From Sphingobacteriia bacterium RIFOXYC2_FULL_35_18 (GTDB taxonomy: Bacteria > Bacteroidota > Bacteroidia > Chitinophagales > Chitinophagaceae): 64,000 bases of DNA. The stretch spans positions 1 to 64,000 of the forward strand of contig MIAG01000001.1 of assembly GCA_001829005.1 (NCBI GenBank), in the 5' to 3' direction. Position numbers and translations under genes: made by a program. Shown piece by piece: positions 23,555 to 32,065 of the stretch (the first letter of the stretch is position 1; every line of letters starts with the position of its first letter). Below the pieces are notes generated by a model. That model worked only from the letters and a program-made list of their open reading frames with translations, searched no databases and was not told the DNA's origin.

Positions 23555-25969
23555 ATGACTATCAGTTACAATTGGCTTTGTGAATATTTACCAGATGCAA
23601 TAGAACCTGCTCAATTGTCTAAAATCCTTACTTCTATTGGTTTAGAAGTAGAGAGTTTGGAGCAATATGAGAAAATTAAGGGCGGATTAGCGGGAGTGGT
23701 AATTGGAGAGGTATTGACTTGTGAGCAGCACCCCAATGCAGATAAACTAAAGTTGACTACTATCAATATTGGTAAAGAAGTACCATTGAAAGTAGTTTGT
23801 GGCGCAGCCAATGTAGCAGCATTGCAAAAAGTAGCTGTGGCAACGGTGGGAGCAACCATCTATCCAATGACAGGCGAACCCATGACCATGAAAGCCGCTA
23901 AAATTAGGGGCGAAGAAAGCCAGGGGATGATATGCGCAGAAGATGAATTGGGATTGGGTTACAGCCATGATGGTATTATGGTATTGCCGAACCACTTAAC
24001 ACCAGGCACCCCTGCTGCAGAATACTTTAAACCTTATTCAGATTATATTTTTGAAATTGGACTTACGCCTAATCGAATGGATGCCATGAGTCATTTAGGC
24101 GTTGCCCGTGATGTGGCTGCTTACTTAACGCACCATCAAAAAGAAACCCGCGTTAAGCAACCTTATGCCAATGGATTTAAAGCCGATAACAATGATGCAC
24201 CCATAAAAGTAACCGTTGAAAATACCAATGATTGCCCAAGGTATGCAGGGGTAACTATTTCAGGTGTTACCGTTGCACCTTCCCCTGAATGGCTGGTGAA
24301 TAAGTTGACTGCTATTGGGGTAAGAAGCATTAATAATATTGTAGACGTTACCAATTATATTTTACACGAAACAGGCCAACCCTTACACGCTTTCGATTTG
24401 AAAGCCGTTACAGGCAATGAAATCATTGTAAAGAATGTGGCCACCGGAACAAAGTTTACTACCCTTGACGATAAAGAAAGAAGTTTACATGCAGAAGATT
24501 TGATGATTTGCAATGCCAACGAAAGTATGTGTATTGCAGGTGTATTTGGCGGAAGCAAGAGTGGTGTAAACAATGAAACTAAGGCCATCTTTTTAGAGAG
24601 TGCATGTTTTCATTCAACTACCATTCGCAAAACATCTATGCGCCATGGTTTAAGAACCGATGCAGCAACTCGTTTTGAAAAGGGGATTGATATCTCTAAT
24701 ACGGCCAATGTGCTTAAACGTGCAGCGCTCTTAATTAAGGAAGTAGCAGGCGGAACCATTTCTTGTGACCTTATAGATGTTTACCCTAACCCTAAACCAA
24801 AAACAACGGTAACCATTAAGAATCACTATCTCAAAAAATTAAGTGGCAAGAATTATCATGCCGATAAAGTGAAGCGAATTTTAACTTCATTGGGTTTTGA
24901 AATAGCCAAAGAGGGATTAGACGAGCTAATGGTAGAAGTACCCTACAGCAAGCCAGACATCAGCATTCCAGCCGATTTAGTAGAAGAAATTTTACGCATA
25001 GATGGTTTAGACAATGTAGACATTCCGACCATGATCAGCATCAGCCCTTCAGTAGAAAAACTGGGCATCAAAGAAAACTTAAAAGAAAAAATTGCCCATT
25101 TCTTAGTAGGTAAAGGGTACACAGAAATATTAACCAATTCAATTACGAATAGTAAATATTTTGACGAAGCACATTCTAGTAATGTGGTTAAAATGATGAA
25201 TAATTTGAGCGCAGAATTAGACGTGATGCGCCCATCTATGTTAGAGAGTGGATTAGAAACTATTGCTTACAATGTGAATAGAAGAAATACCAATTTGCAG
25301 TTATTTGAATTTGGTAAAACTTATTTAGTAGACGGCGAAGGCTTTAAAGAAGAAGAACATTTTTGCATTTTCGCAACAGGTAATAGTGCGGAACAAGGTT
25401 GGAGAAACAAAACAACTCCTATAGATTTTTATAGCATGAAAGGATTGGCTACTGCTGTATTACAGTGGTGTGGCCTACAACATATTAGCATGGAAGAATT
25501 GGCTGAAACGGATGATACCGTTGCTATTTACGCTAATAAACAAATGTTGGGAACCTTACAAATGGTAGGCAAAAACAAATTGAATCAATTTGATTTAAAG
25601 CAGCCCGTTTATATGCTTGATCTTCCTTTCGCCAATTTGGTAAAAGCGGTACAGAAAATAAAAGTAGTGTACAAGGAAGTGAATAAGTTTCCAGCTGTAC
25701 AAAGAGACTTAGCATTGGTGGTAAACAAACAAACCCGTTACGAGCAAATTGAAAAAGCAGTGCAAGGGCTTAAAATAAATAAGCTGCAACAGATGAATTT
25801 GTTTGATGTGTTCGAAAGCGATAAACTCGGTGCCGATAAAAAATCAATGGCAGTTAACTTCACTTTTTCCGACGATACAAAAACACTCACTGATAACGAG
25901 ATTGATGCAATGATGAATAAATTGATCAAGTGTTTTGAAAAGGAAATAAATGCTGAAATCAGAAAATAA
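23555..25969 (+). CDS. pheT: Phenylalanyl-tRNA synthetase beta subunit
   Basis: 804 residues, the usual length. Domains in order: N-terminal tRNA-binding OB fold (GVVIGEVLTCEQHPNADKLKL), B3/B4 editing domain (residues ~200-395, with NDCPRYAGVTISGV and HAFDLKAV), B5 DNA-binding-like domain, the catalytic-like core and the C-terminal anticodon-binding FDX domain (VNKFPAVQRDLALVV). It pairs with PheS, which is not in the window, to charge tRNA-Phe. The ATG at 23555 follows directly after an A/T-rich leader. Confidence 0.96.
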   Translation: MTISYNWLCEYLPDAIEPAQLSKILTSIGLEVESLEQYEKIKGGLAGVVIGEVLTCEQHPNADKLKLTTINIGKEVPLKVVCGAANVAALQKVAVATVGATIYPMTGEPMTMKAAKIRGEESQGMICAEDELGLGYSHDGIMVLPNHLTPGTPAAEYFKPYSDYIFEIGLTPNRMDAMSHLGVARDVAAYLTHHQKETRVKQPYANGFKADNNDAPIKVTVENTNDCPRYAGVTISGVTVAPSPEWLVNKLTAIGVRSINNIVDVTNYILHETGQPLHAFDLKAVTGNEIIVKNVATGTKFTTLDDKERSLHAEDLMICNANESMCIAGVFGGSKSGVNNETKAIFLESACFHSTTIRKTSMRHGLRTDAATRFEKGIDISNTANVLKRAALLIKEVAGGTISCDLIDVYPNPKPKTTVTIKNHYLKKLSGKNYHADKVKRILTSLGFEIAKEGLDELMVEVPYSKPDISIPADLVEEILRIDGLDNVDIPTMISISPSVEKLGIKENLKEKIAHFLVGKGYTEILTNSITNSKYFDEAHSSNVVKMMNNLSAELDVMRPSMLESGLETIAYNVNRRNTNLQLFEFGKTYLVDGEGFKEEEHFCIFATGNSAEQGWRNKTTPIDFYSMKGLATAVLQWCGLQHISMEELAETDDTVAIYANKQMLGTLQMVGKNKLNQFDLKQPVYMLDLPFANLVKAVQKIKVVYKEVNKFPAVQRDLALVVNKQTRYEQIEKAVQGLKINKLQQMNLFDVFESDKLGADKKSMAVNFTFSDDTKTLTDNEIDAMMNKLIKCFEKEINAEIRK

Positions 25970-25985
25970 CGCCTAATTTTCTACT

Positions 25986-26273
25986 ATGGCTGTATTGAAT
26001 GAACATATTACTGAACTGCAAGAAAAACTGCAGGTACTGTTGAAAGCCTATCGCCAGGTTCAAAAAGAGAACCAACGACTTGAAAAAGAGTTGAGCACCA
26101 TTCAACAGTTGCAAGCGAGTAATACAGCTGCTTTATCTGTATTGGAACAAAAATTGGCAGCAGCCAGAATGAGTTCAGGCAGCTGGGATCCCGAAGAAAA
26201 ACTCAAATTGCAAAAACAAATCGATACCTATCTTAAAGAAATAGATAAATGCCTGGCGTTGCTGCACGCTTAA
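25986..26273 (+). CDS. Small coiled-coil protein upstream of zapA
   Basis: 95 residues, almost entirely heptad-patterned helix (LQEKLQVLLKAYRQVQKENQ, LEKELSTIQQLQ), with a short break and a second helix at the C-terminus. No known domain is recognised. It lies 16 bp after pheT and 4 bp before zapA. By size, coiled coil and position it may be a ZapB-like division factor or a ZapA partner, but that is inference from context. Confidence 0.7.
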   Translation: MAVLNEHITELQEKLQVLLKAYRQVQKENQRLEKELSTIQQLQASNTAALSVLEQKLAAARMSSGSWDPEEKLKLQKQIDTYLKEIDKCLALLHA

Positions 26274-26277
26274 TACC

Positions 26278-26574
26278 ATGTCTGAATTAATACCTGTAAA
26301 TATTGTTGTTGCCGACCGGAACTACCGATTAAAAATTGAAGCGGAAGACGAAGAAATGGTGCGCAAGACTGCCCAAACCATCAACGAAAAAATAGCCCAA
26401 TTCAAAACAGATTTTGCAGGCAAAGACACCCAAGACTACTTAGCCATGGTACTGCTTTGGTTTGCAACCGAGCAAAAAGACAATGCCAAACTGGCTTTAT
26501 TGGCCGATGAAACCGCCAAACAAATTAAAGAACTGGCACAATCCATTGATAAAGCATTGGAAGATCACCCCTAA
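26278..26574 (+). CDS. zapA: Cell division protein ZapA
   Basis: 98 residues. PVNIVVADRNYRLKIEAEDE at the start and VRKTAQTINEKIAQFK with the following MVLLWFATE are the ZapA head domain; the tail forms the dimerising coiled coil. ZapA bundles FtsZ filaments in the cytoplasm at the division site. It follows the coiled-coil gene with a 4-bp gap. The 127-bp gap to rny shows no confident RNA. Confidence 0.87.
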   Translation: MSELIPVNIVVADRNYRLKIEAEDEEMVRKTAQTINEKIAQFKTDFAGKDTQDYLAMVLLWFATEQKDNAKLALLADETAKQIKELAQSIDKALEDHP

Positions 26575-26701
26575 TTTATTGCTGTACTCAAAAATCTCCT
26601 ATCTTCTTGTTATCTTCGTAGCAAGTCAATTACTTATTATATATAAATGAGATTTGATCTGTTAAATAGAATTGTGAACGTTTTAAACCCTTGCCAAGAA
26701 C

Positions 26702-28267
26702 ATGGATCCAATAATTATTTCCATCATATCAGCTGTAGTAGCCCTAGTAGCGGGTGTTGTAGCGGGTAAAGTCATTTTTGCAAAAAACACCCAAAAACAA
26801 GTAGAAGACGCCGAATTACAGGCACAAACCATTTTAAAAGAAGCTGAACTAAGAGCAGAAACCATTAAAAAGGAGAAGCAATTAGAGGCAAAAGAAAGGT
26901 TTGTACAATTAAAATCGGAGTACGAGCGCGATGTAAATGAGCGCAATCGCAAGATTGGCGAAGTAGAAAATCGCATCAAGCAAAAAGAAATTACCATTAA
27001 CCAAAAGGAAGCCAGCATTGAAAAGCAGGTGAAAGAAAACGACGCCATCAAAGAAAACTTGAACCGTCAGATTGAGTTGGTTAATATCAAAAGAACAGAA
27101 TTAGAAAAGCACCAAGAAGAGCATATCCGCCGATTAGAAAAAGTGGCTGGCTTAACTGCTGAGGACGCTAAAGCCCAGTTAATTGAAAGCTTAAAGCAGG
27201 AAGCGCACACACAGGCTTTGTCATTGCAACAAGAAATTATTGAAGACGCCAAACAAAAAGCCAATAAAGAAGCTCGCAAGATTGTTATTCAGTCTATACA
27301 ACGTACCGCTGCAGAGCATACTATTGAAAATACCGTTACCGTTTTCAACTTAGAAACCGACGAAATAAAAGGTCAAATCATTGGTAGAGAAGGTCGTAAT
27401 ATCCGCGCCATTGAAGCCGCTACTGGAGTTGATTTAATTGTGGATGATACGCCGGAAGCCATTATACTCAGCAGTTTTGATCCACTTAGAAGAGAAATTG
27501 CCCGATTGAGTTTACAGCGCTTGGTATCCGATGGACGTATTCACCCAGCACGTATTGAAGAAGTGGTAGAGAAAACCCGTCGTCAATTAGAAGACCAGGT
27601 AATGGAAATTGGAGAGCGCACTGTGATTGAAATGGGCATCCATGGTTTACACAAAGAGCTAATTAGAATTGTAGGTAAAATGCGTTTCCGTTCTTCTTAC
27701 GGCCAAAACCTATTGATGCATAGCCGTGAAACAGCCAATTTATGTGGGATTATGGCCTCCGAGTTAGGCATGAACCCTAAACTGGCTAAAAGAGCGGGAT
27801 TATTGCACGATATAGGCAAGGTTCCTGATGAAGAAACCGAATTGAGTCACGCATTATTAGGGGCTAAATTGGCCGAGAAATATGGCGAAAACCCTGCGGT
27901 TGTAAACGCAATTGGGGCTCACCACGATGAAATGGAAATGTTGTACGTGATTTCTCCGATTGTTCAGGCTTGTGATGCCATCAGTGGTGCAAGACCTGGT
28001 GCTAGAAGGGAAATTATGCAGCAATACCTGCAAAGAATTAAAGATTTAGAGAACCTAGCATTGGCTTACCAAGGGGTAGAAAAAGCGTATGCAATTCAAG
28101 CAGGACGTGAGTTACGCGTGATTGTAGAAGCAGATAAAGTAAGCGATGTAGACAGCGATAAACTCAGTTTTGAAATAGCACAAAAAATACAAACAGAAAT
28201 GACCTATCCAGGTCAAATTAGGGTGACGGTAATTAGGGAAAAGAGGGCTGTAAACGTAGCTCGATAG
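26702..28267 (+). CDS. rny: Ribonuclease Y
   Basis: 521 residues, the expected length. One N-terminal membrane anchor (residues ~4-24), a long coiled coil to ~200, a KH domain with [17 protein letters not shown] (about 225-245), and an HD domain with LLHDIGKV and HHDEMEM (His-Asp metal ligands). It is a membrane-bound endoribonuclease that starts mRNA decay. The initiator is ATG at 26702. Confidence 0.96.
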   Translation: MDPIIISIISAVVALVAGVVAGKVIFAKNTQKQVEDAELQAQTILKEAELRAETIKKEKQLEAKERFVQLKSEYERDVNERNRKIGEVENRIKQKEITINQKEASIEKQVKENDAIKENLNRQIELVNIKRTELEKHQEEHIRRLEKVAGLTAEDAKAQLIESLKQEAHTQALSLQQEIIEDAKQKANKEARKIVIQSIQRTAAEHTIENTVTVFNLETDEIKGQIIGREGRNIRAIEAATGVDLIVDDTPEAIILSSFDPLRREIARLSLQRLVSDGRIHPARIEEVVEKTRRQLEDQVMEIGERTVIEMGIHGLHKELIRIVGKMRFRSSYGQNLLMHSRETANLCGIMASELGMNPKLAKRAGLLHDIGKVPDEETELSHALLGAKLAEKYGENPAVVNAIGAHHDEMEMLYVISPIVQACDAISGARPGARREIMQQYLQRIKDLENLALAYQGVEKAYAIQAGRELRVIVEADKVSDVDSDKLSFEIAQKIQTEMTYPGQIRVTVIREKRAVNVAR

Positions 28268-28282
28268 AAAATTCATGAAAAT

Positions 28283-28314
28283 TTGCATTTTTTAAAATAT
28301 TCCCATTACCTTTG
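28283..28314 (+). promoter_or_regulatory. Promoter of rplS
   Basis: A -33 TTG (28283-28285), a 21-bp spacer and TACCTTTG at 28307-28314, which is a full match to the Bacteroidota -7 consensus TAnnTTTG. Transcription would start near 28320, about 17 nt before the rplS ATG. This argues against the longer reading frame that begins at 28283. Confidence 0.7.
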
Positions 28315-28336
28315 CCGTCCGATAAAAATAAATGTT

Positions 28337-28687
28337 ATGCAGGCAGCAGTACAGTTTGTTCACGAACAATTGACCACGAAAAGAGAATTACCTAGCTTCA
28401 AAGCTGGTGATAATATTACCGTTAACTATAAGATTGTAGAGGGTGGTAAAGAGCGTATCCAGTCTTTCCGCGGAGATGTTATTAAACTACAAGGTGTAGG
28501 AGCTACTGCTTCATTTACCGTACGTAAAATCTCTGATGGTGTAGGTGTTGAGCGTTTGTTCCCCATCCAATCTCCAAATATTGAGTCAGTTATCTTAAAC
28601 AAAAAAGGTAAAGTACGTCGTGCGAAGTTGTTTTACCTACGTGAAAGAAGCGGTAAAAGTGCTCGTATTAAAGAAAAACGTTTCTAG
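28337..28687 (+). CDS. rplS: 50S ribosomal protein L19
   Basis: 116 residues from ATG 28337 (MQAAVQFVHEQLTTKRELPS); an upstream frame extension to 28283 lies over the promoter. The protein has the L19 core: FKAGDNITVNYKIVEGGKER, IQSFRGDVI, and SFTVRKISDGVGVERLFP with the basic C-terminal KVRRAKLFYLRERSGKSARI. It sits at the 30S-50S interface. An intrinsic terminator follows, so it is monocistronic here. Confidence 0.97.
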   Translation: MQAAVQFVHEQLTTKRELPSFKAGDNITVNYKIVEGGKERIQSFRGDVIKLQGVGATASFTVRKISDGVGVERLFPIQSPNIESVILNKKGKVRRAKLFYLRERSGKSARIKEKRF

Positions 28688-28705
28688 TAGAACGATAAAT
28701 TATAT

Positions 28706-28740
28706 AAAAAAGCGTCCCGAATTATCGAGGCGCTTTTTTT
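28706..28740 (+). terminator. Intrinsic terminator after rplS
   Basis: AAAAAAGCGTC and GGCGCTTTTTTT form a stem (one G-T pair) around a CCGAATTATCGA loop, with a run of seven T. Confidence 0.85.
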
Positions 28741-28747
28741 ATTGGGT

Positions 28748-28774
28748 TTGTGGTACAGTTTTGCCTTAACTTTA
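28748..28774 (+). promoter_or_regulatory. Candidate promoter of tatA-gatA-lytic transglycosylase
   Basis: TTG at 28748-28750 and TAACTTTA at 28767-28774, one base from the Bacteroidota -7 consensus, with a 16-bp spacer. Placed between the rplS terminator and the tatA ATG at 28794, it would give a ~14-nt leader. Confidence 0.5.
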
Positions 28775-28793
28775 CGGCATTAAATAATATACT

Positions 28794-28982
28794 ATGGGAA
28801 GTTTAGGTTTTCAGGAATTACTGATCATTGGTATCGTAGTCCTAGTTTTATTTGGTGGAAGAAAAATTCCTGAGTTCATGAGAGGTCTTGGTAAAGGTAT
28901 CCGTGAATTTAACGACGCCAAGAACAACGTGAAGAAAGAATTAGAAGAAGGCATTAAAGAAAAAGACAGCACAACCGCGTAA
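28794..28982 (+). CDS. tatA: Twin-arginine translocase subunit TatA/TatE
   Basis: 62 residues. A short N-terminal membrane helix ([13 protein letters not shown]), the [20 protein letters not shown] hinge and amphipathic helix, and a charged tail. This is the pore-forming subunit family of the Tat export system. TatC is not in the window. The stop overlaps the gatA ATG (TAATG), an unusual partnership that looks like simple operon packing. Confidence 0.93.
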   Translation: MGSLGFQELLIIGIVVLVLFGGRKIPEFMRGLGKGIREFNDAKNNVKKELEEGIKEKDSTTA

Positions 28983-30451
28983 TGTTTGGTTTTACTACAA
29001 TCAAAGCATTTCATACAGCATTGCAAAACGGCCAAACCACTTGTGTGGAGGCCGTTCTTTTTTATACTAAGGCCATCGCTGAACATGCACACTTAAATGC
29101 ATTTTTGGAAGTGTATGAAACCGAAGCAGTAGAAAGAGCAATGCAGTTAGATGCAGCAGCAGCCAGTGGAGCGCTGACTGGTCCATTACACGGTGTGGTA
29201 GTGGGGCTAAAAGATGTGATTGCCCATAAAGGGCATACATTAACTGCGAGCTCAAAAATGTTGGGCAATTTTGAATCCGTTTACAACGCCACTGTTACCG
29301 AAAAATTATTAGCCGCGGGAGCCATTATTATTGGTCGTCAAAACTGCGATGAATTTGCCATGGGCAGCAGCAATGAAAATTCTGCATTCGGTCCGGTGCT
29401 CAATGCAGCCGATAACAATAAAGTTTCCGGAGGCTCATCGGGGGGATCGGCAGTTGCCGTGCAAGCAGGGCTCTGCATGATTAGTTTGGGCAGCGATACA
29501 GGCGGCTCTGTAAGACAACCAGCAGATTTTTGTGGCGTAGTGGGAATTAAACCCAGCTACGGAAGAATTTCGAGATATGGGTTGATTGCGTATGCTTCTT
29601 CCTTTGATCAGATTGGAATTTTTTCTACCACAGTTGAAGATGCCGCATTGGTATTGGAAGTAATTGCGGGTGCCGATGAATATGATAGTACGGTTTCTCA
29701 ACGACCAGTAGAACCCTATAGCCAAGCAGTTGCGAGTGGAATGTCTATTGCTGCGAGCGAATCAGACAGCAGTGCAAAAAAATATAAACTAGCTTATTTT
29801 AAAGAAGCACTGTATCATCCTTCCTTAGACCCAGCAATACAAGCACAAATATTGTCATTCATACAAAGCATGCAAGCAGCAGGGCATACAGTTGAACCGA
29901 TTGATTTTAATTTATTGGAATACGTAGTGCCCACTTATTATGTATTAACTACTGCAGAAGCATCTAGCAATTTATCTAGATACGATGGAGTTCGCTTTGG
30001 TCATAGAACCAATAAAGAAGGAATTGATTTAACCGAAATGTACAAAGCTTCTCGCTCTGAGGGGTTTGGAGAAGAAGTAAAAAGAAGAATATTACTTGGA
30101 ACATTTGTATTGAGTGAAGGATTTTTTGACGCTTATTTTACCAAAGCACAACAAGTTCGTCAATTGTTGAAACAACGTACTGATGCCATTTTCAGCGAAT
30201 ACGATGCCATCCTATCTCCAACTGTTCCAGCAACCGCATTTGCTATTGGCGCAAAATCGGATGACCCCATTGAAATGTTCTTAGCAGATATTTACACGGT
30301 GTATCCCAATTTAGTTGGTATACCCGCTATTTCCATTCCATTGTTTACACATCCCAATGGAATGCCCTTTGGTTTGCAACTCATGACGCGTTCTTTTGAT
30401 GAAATGAATCTATTACAATTGAGTGCTCAATTGATGAAGCTTAAATCATGA
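28982..30451 (+). CDS. gatA: Glutamyl/aspartyl-tRNA amidotransferase subunit A
   Basis: 489 residues. The amidase signature is complete: the catalytic Lys in VGLKDVI, KVSGGSSGGSAVAV with the cis-Ser, and SLGSDTGGSVRQPADFCG with the nucleophilic Ser. GatA frees ammonia from glutamine for GatB, converting Glu-tRNA-Gln or Asp-tRNA-Asn. Subunits B and C are not in the window. It overlaps tatA by one base and the next gene by 4 bp (ATGA). Confidence 0.95.
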   Translation: MFGFTTIKAFHTALQNGQTTCVEAVLFYTKAIAEHAHLNAFLEVYETEAVERAMQLDAAAASGALTGPLHGVVVGLKDVIAHKGHTLTASSKMLGNFESVYNATVTEKLLAAGAIIIGRQNCDEFAMGSSNENSAFGPVLNAADNNKVSGGSSGGSAVAVQAGLCMISLGSDTGGSVRQPADFCGVVGIKPSYGRISRYGLIAYASSFDQIGIFSTTVEDAALVLEVIAGADEYDSTVSQRPVEPYSQAVASGMSIAASESDSSAKKYKLAYFKEALYHPSLDPAIQAQILSFIQSMQAAGHTVEPIDFNLLEYVVPTYYVLTTAEASSNLSRYDGVRFGHRTNKEGIDLTEMYKASRSEGFGEEVKRRILLGTFVLSEGFFDAYFTKAQQVRQLLKQRTDAIFSEYDAILSPTVPATAFAIGAKSDDPIEMFLADIYTVYPNLVGIPAISIPLFTHPNGMPFGLQLMTRSFDEMNLLQLSAQLMKLKS

Positions 30452-31470
30452 AAAAGGGCAGTTATAATCCACCAATAAAAAATCTATTGCGCATCTATGT
30501 GCAAGCAATATTATTAGGATTGTGCATGCTTCCAACCATTAGTACTCATGCACAAAAAGACAGCACGACCGATAAATTTGGATTTAAGTCTTTATTCAAA
30601 AATAAGTTTGATGCATCCAAGCCTTATGCCGCACAACTCAATCCCAGAGCGGTTTCCTTTGTGCAAGAATATATGCGTAAGCATACCAAATCTTTAGAAA
30701 AAATGAAGCAATGGGGCAAGCCCTATTTTGATTTGTACGATGCAGTATTGGCGCAATATGGCATTCCTAAAGAAATGAAATACCTCAGCGTTATCGAAAG
30801 TAATTTAGGTGCAGGAGTAGTTTCCTGGGCAGGTGCAGCAGGCCCTTGGCAAATCATGGACTTTGAGGCAAAGCGTTTTGGATTAAGTGTGCGCAATCCA
30901 GACGAACGCATGGATTACAACAAGAGCACCCATGTGGCAGCTAAAATTATGCGCGAATTATTTGCGCAGTTTAACGATTGGCTCTTAGTCGTAGCAGGCT
31001 ACAACGGAGGCGCAGGAAGGGTTAAGCAAGCTATACGCAAAACCGGCAGTAGAGATTTTTGGCAATTACAATATCATTTACCAGAAGAAACTCGCAATCA
31101 TGTAAAAAAATTTATTGCAACGCATTATGTAATGGAAGGTGGTGGTGGATGGACAACCATGACCGCAGCGGAAACCAAATACCAGAAAGAGAATACGCCA
31201 CAAAACGGAAATACTTCTTTATTAAGTGCAGAAGAATTGGCCAACTCTACAGAAATCAAAATTACTGGCAGGTATCAATCATTGGTGATTGCCAACGAGC
31301 TTAGTTTAGACATTCAACAGTTTAATAAATGGAACCCCGGATTTGAAAAAGCTTTGTCTGCAGGAAAAGAATATTCCATGCGCTTACCAAAAGATAAGGC
31401 ACCATTATTTGAAGTAAAAAAACAAGCCCTGCTAGCCGCATCTTTGCGGGCATTATTACAGAACTTTTAA
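30448..31470 (+). CDS. Periplasmic lytic transglycosylase (MltD/SLT-like)
   Basis: 340 residues. A signal peptide ending STHAQ is followed by an SLT domain (residues ~85-230). It has YLSVIESNLG with the catalytic Glu, AGAAGPWQIMDFEAKRFGL, and LLVVAGYNGGAGRV. The C-terminal ~80 residues look like a degenerate LysM or peptidoglycan-binding unit (YQSLVIANELSLDIQQFNKW). It cleaves the MurNAc-GlcNAc bond to form 1,6-anhydroMurNAc. It overlaps gatA by 4 bp. Confidence 0.88.
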   Translation: MKKGSYNPPIKNLLRIYVQAILLGLCMLPTISTHAQKDSTTDKFGFKSLFKNKFDASKPYAAQLNPRAVSFVQEYMRKHTKSLEKMKQWGKPYFDLYDAVLAQYGIPKEMKYLSVIESNLGAGVVSWAGAAGPWQIMDFEAKRFGLSVRNPDERMDYNKSTHVAAKIMRELFAQFNDWLLVVAGYNGGAGRVKQAIRKTGSRDFWQLQYHLPEETRNHVKKFIATHYVMEGGGGWTTMTAAETKYQKENTPQNGNTSLLSAEELANSTEIKITGRYQSLVIANELSLDIQQFNKWNPGFEKALSAGKEYSMRLPKDKAPLFEVKKQALLAASLRALLQNF

Positions 31471-31480
31471 TAAGGTTTTT

Positions 31481-31954
31481 TTAGTTCACTGCTTTGTCTG
31501 CACAACAACTGCTGGCAAATGCATCTGGCTTGGCTTTGAAGGCAAAACCCATTCCCAATATATATCCCATTGCTTCACGCAATGCATCATTGCTTTTAAA
31601 CATGGGGTTGGTATTGATGTCGGCATGCACTTCCATTTCAATATGATGCTCAATAAACAAAGGGCAAAGTTCGTAGGCAATTTCAATGCTCTTGGCCACT
31701 TCGGTAAGCATTCTTTCTTTTAAATGATACCGCTGTTTGGTTTTTTCGTTGTGGATGTACATAAAGCCACCACTGTGTTCGCGCAAGAATACAATCACAG
31801 TTGCAAACTCGGTGTCTTCTCCTTTAACCTGGCTGTCGGTGCCAATACAAACTTTTAGTTTAGTGCCATTTGCGGTTTCTCTTTTGATGGCTTCTTCTAC
31901 CGCATCTTTAATAGGTAATACGATGTTTTCTCCATTGAATTTTCTCCAACGCAT
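31481..31954 (-). CDS. YkuK-family RNase H-like protein (DUF458)
   Basis: 157 residues. The start MRWRKFNGENIVLPI is followed by an RNase H-like fold: CIGTDSQVKGEDTEFATVIV (first acidic residue), FMYIHNEKTKQRYHLKERM, and HADINTNPMFKSNDALREAMGYILGMG. This matches the YkuK family, in which no enzyme activity has been firmly shown as far as I know. The gene is convergent with the transglycosylase and alone on its strand. Confidence 0.85.
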   Translation of the reverse strand: MRWRKFNGENIVLPIKDAVEEAIKRETANGTKLKVCIGTDSQVKGEDTEFATVIVFLREHSGGFMYIHNEKTKQRYHLKERMLTEVAKSIEIAYELCPLFIEHHIEMEVHADINTNPMFKSNDALREAMGYILGMGFAFKAKPDAFASSCCADKAVN

Positions 31955-32049
31955 AAAATAGGGTTTTCTGAAGTTACCAACTAAAAGCCCTTATTACCGC
32001 AAATCCATATCATCTTATTATTAACAGTGGTGGATAATGCCTCAAATGG

Positions 32050-32057
32050 TAACTTTG
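32050..32057 (+). promoter_or_regulatory. -7 element of the ABC transporter gene
   Basis: TAACTTTG is a perfect TAnnTTTG match ending 8 bases before the ATG at 32066. The message would be nearly leaderless. It supports the start at 32066, because the alternative ATG/GTG-type start at 32027 lies upstream of this element. No convincing -33 TTG is visible. Confidence 0.5.
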
Positions 32058-32065
32058 CCCCTATC

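Noticed and set aside
26575-26701. Possible 6S RNA in the zapA-rny gap, since 6S RNA follows zapA in proteobacteria
   Set aside because: At 127 bp it is shorter than 6S RNA, and I could not draw the long stem with a central bubble.
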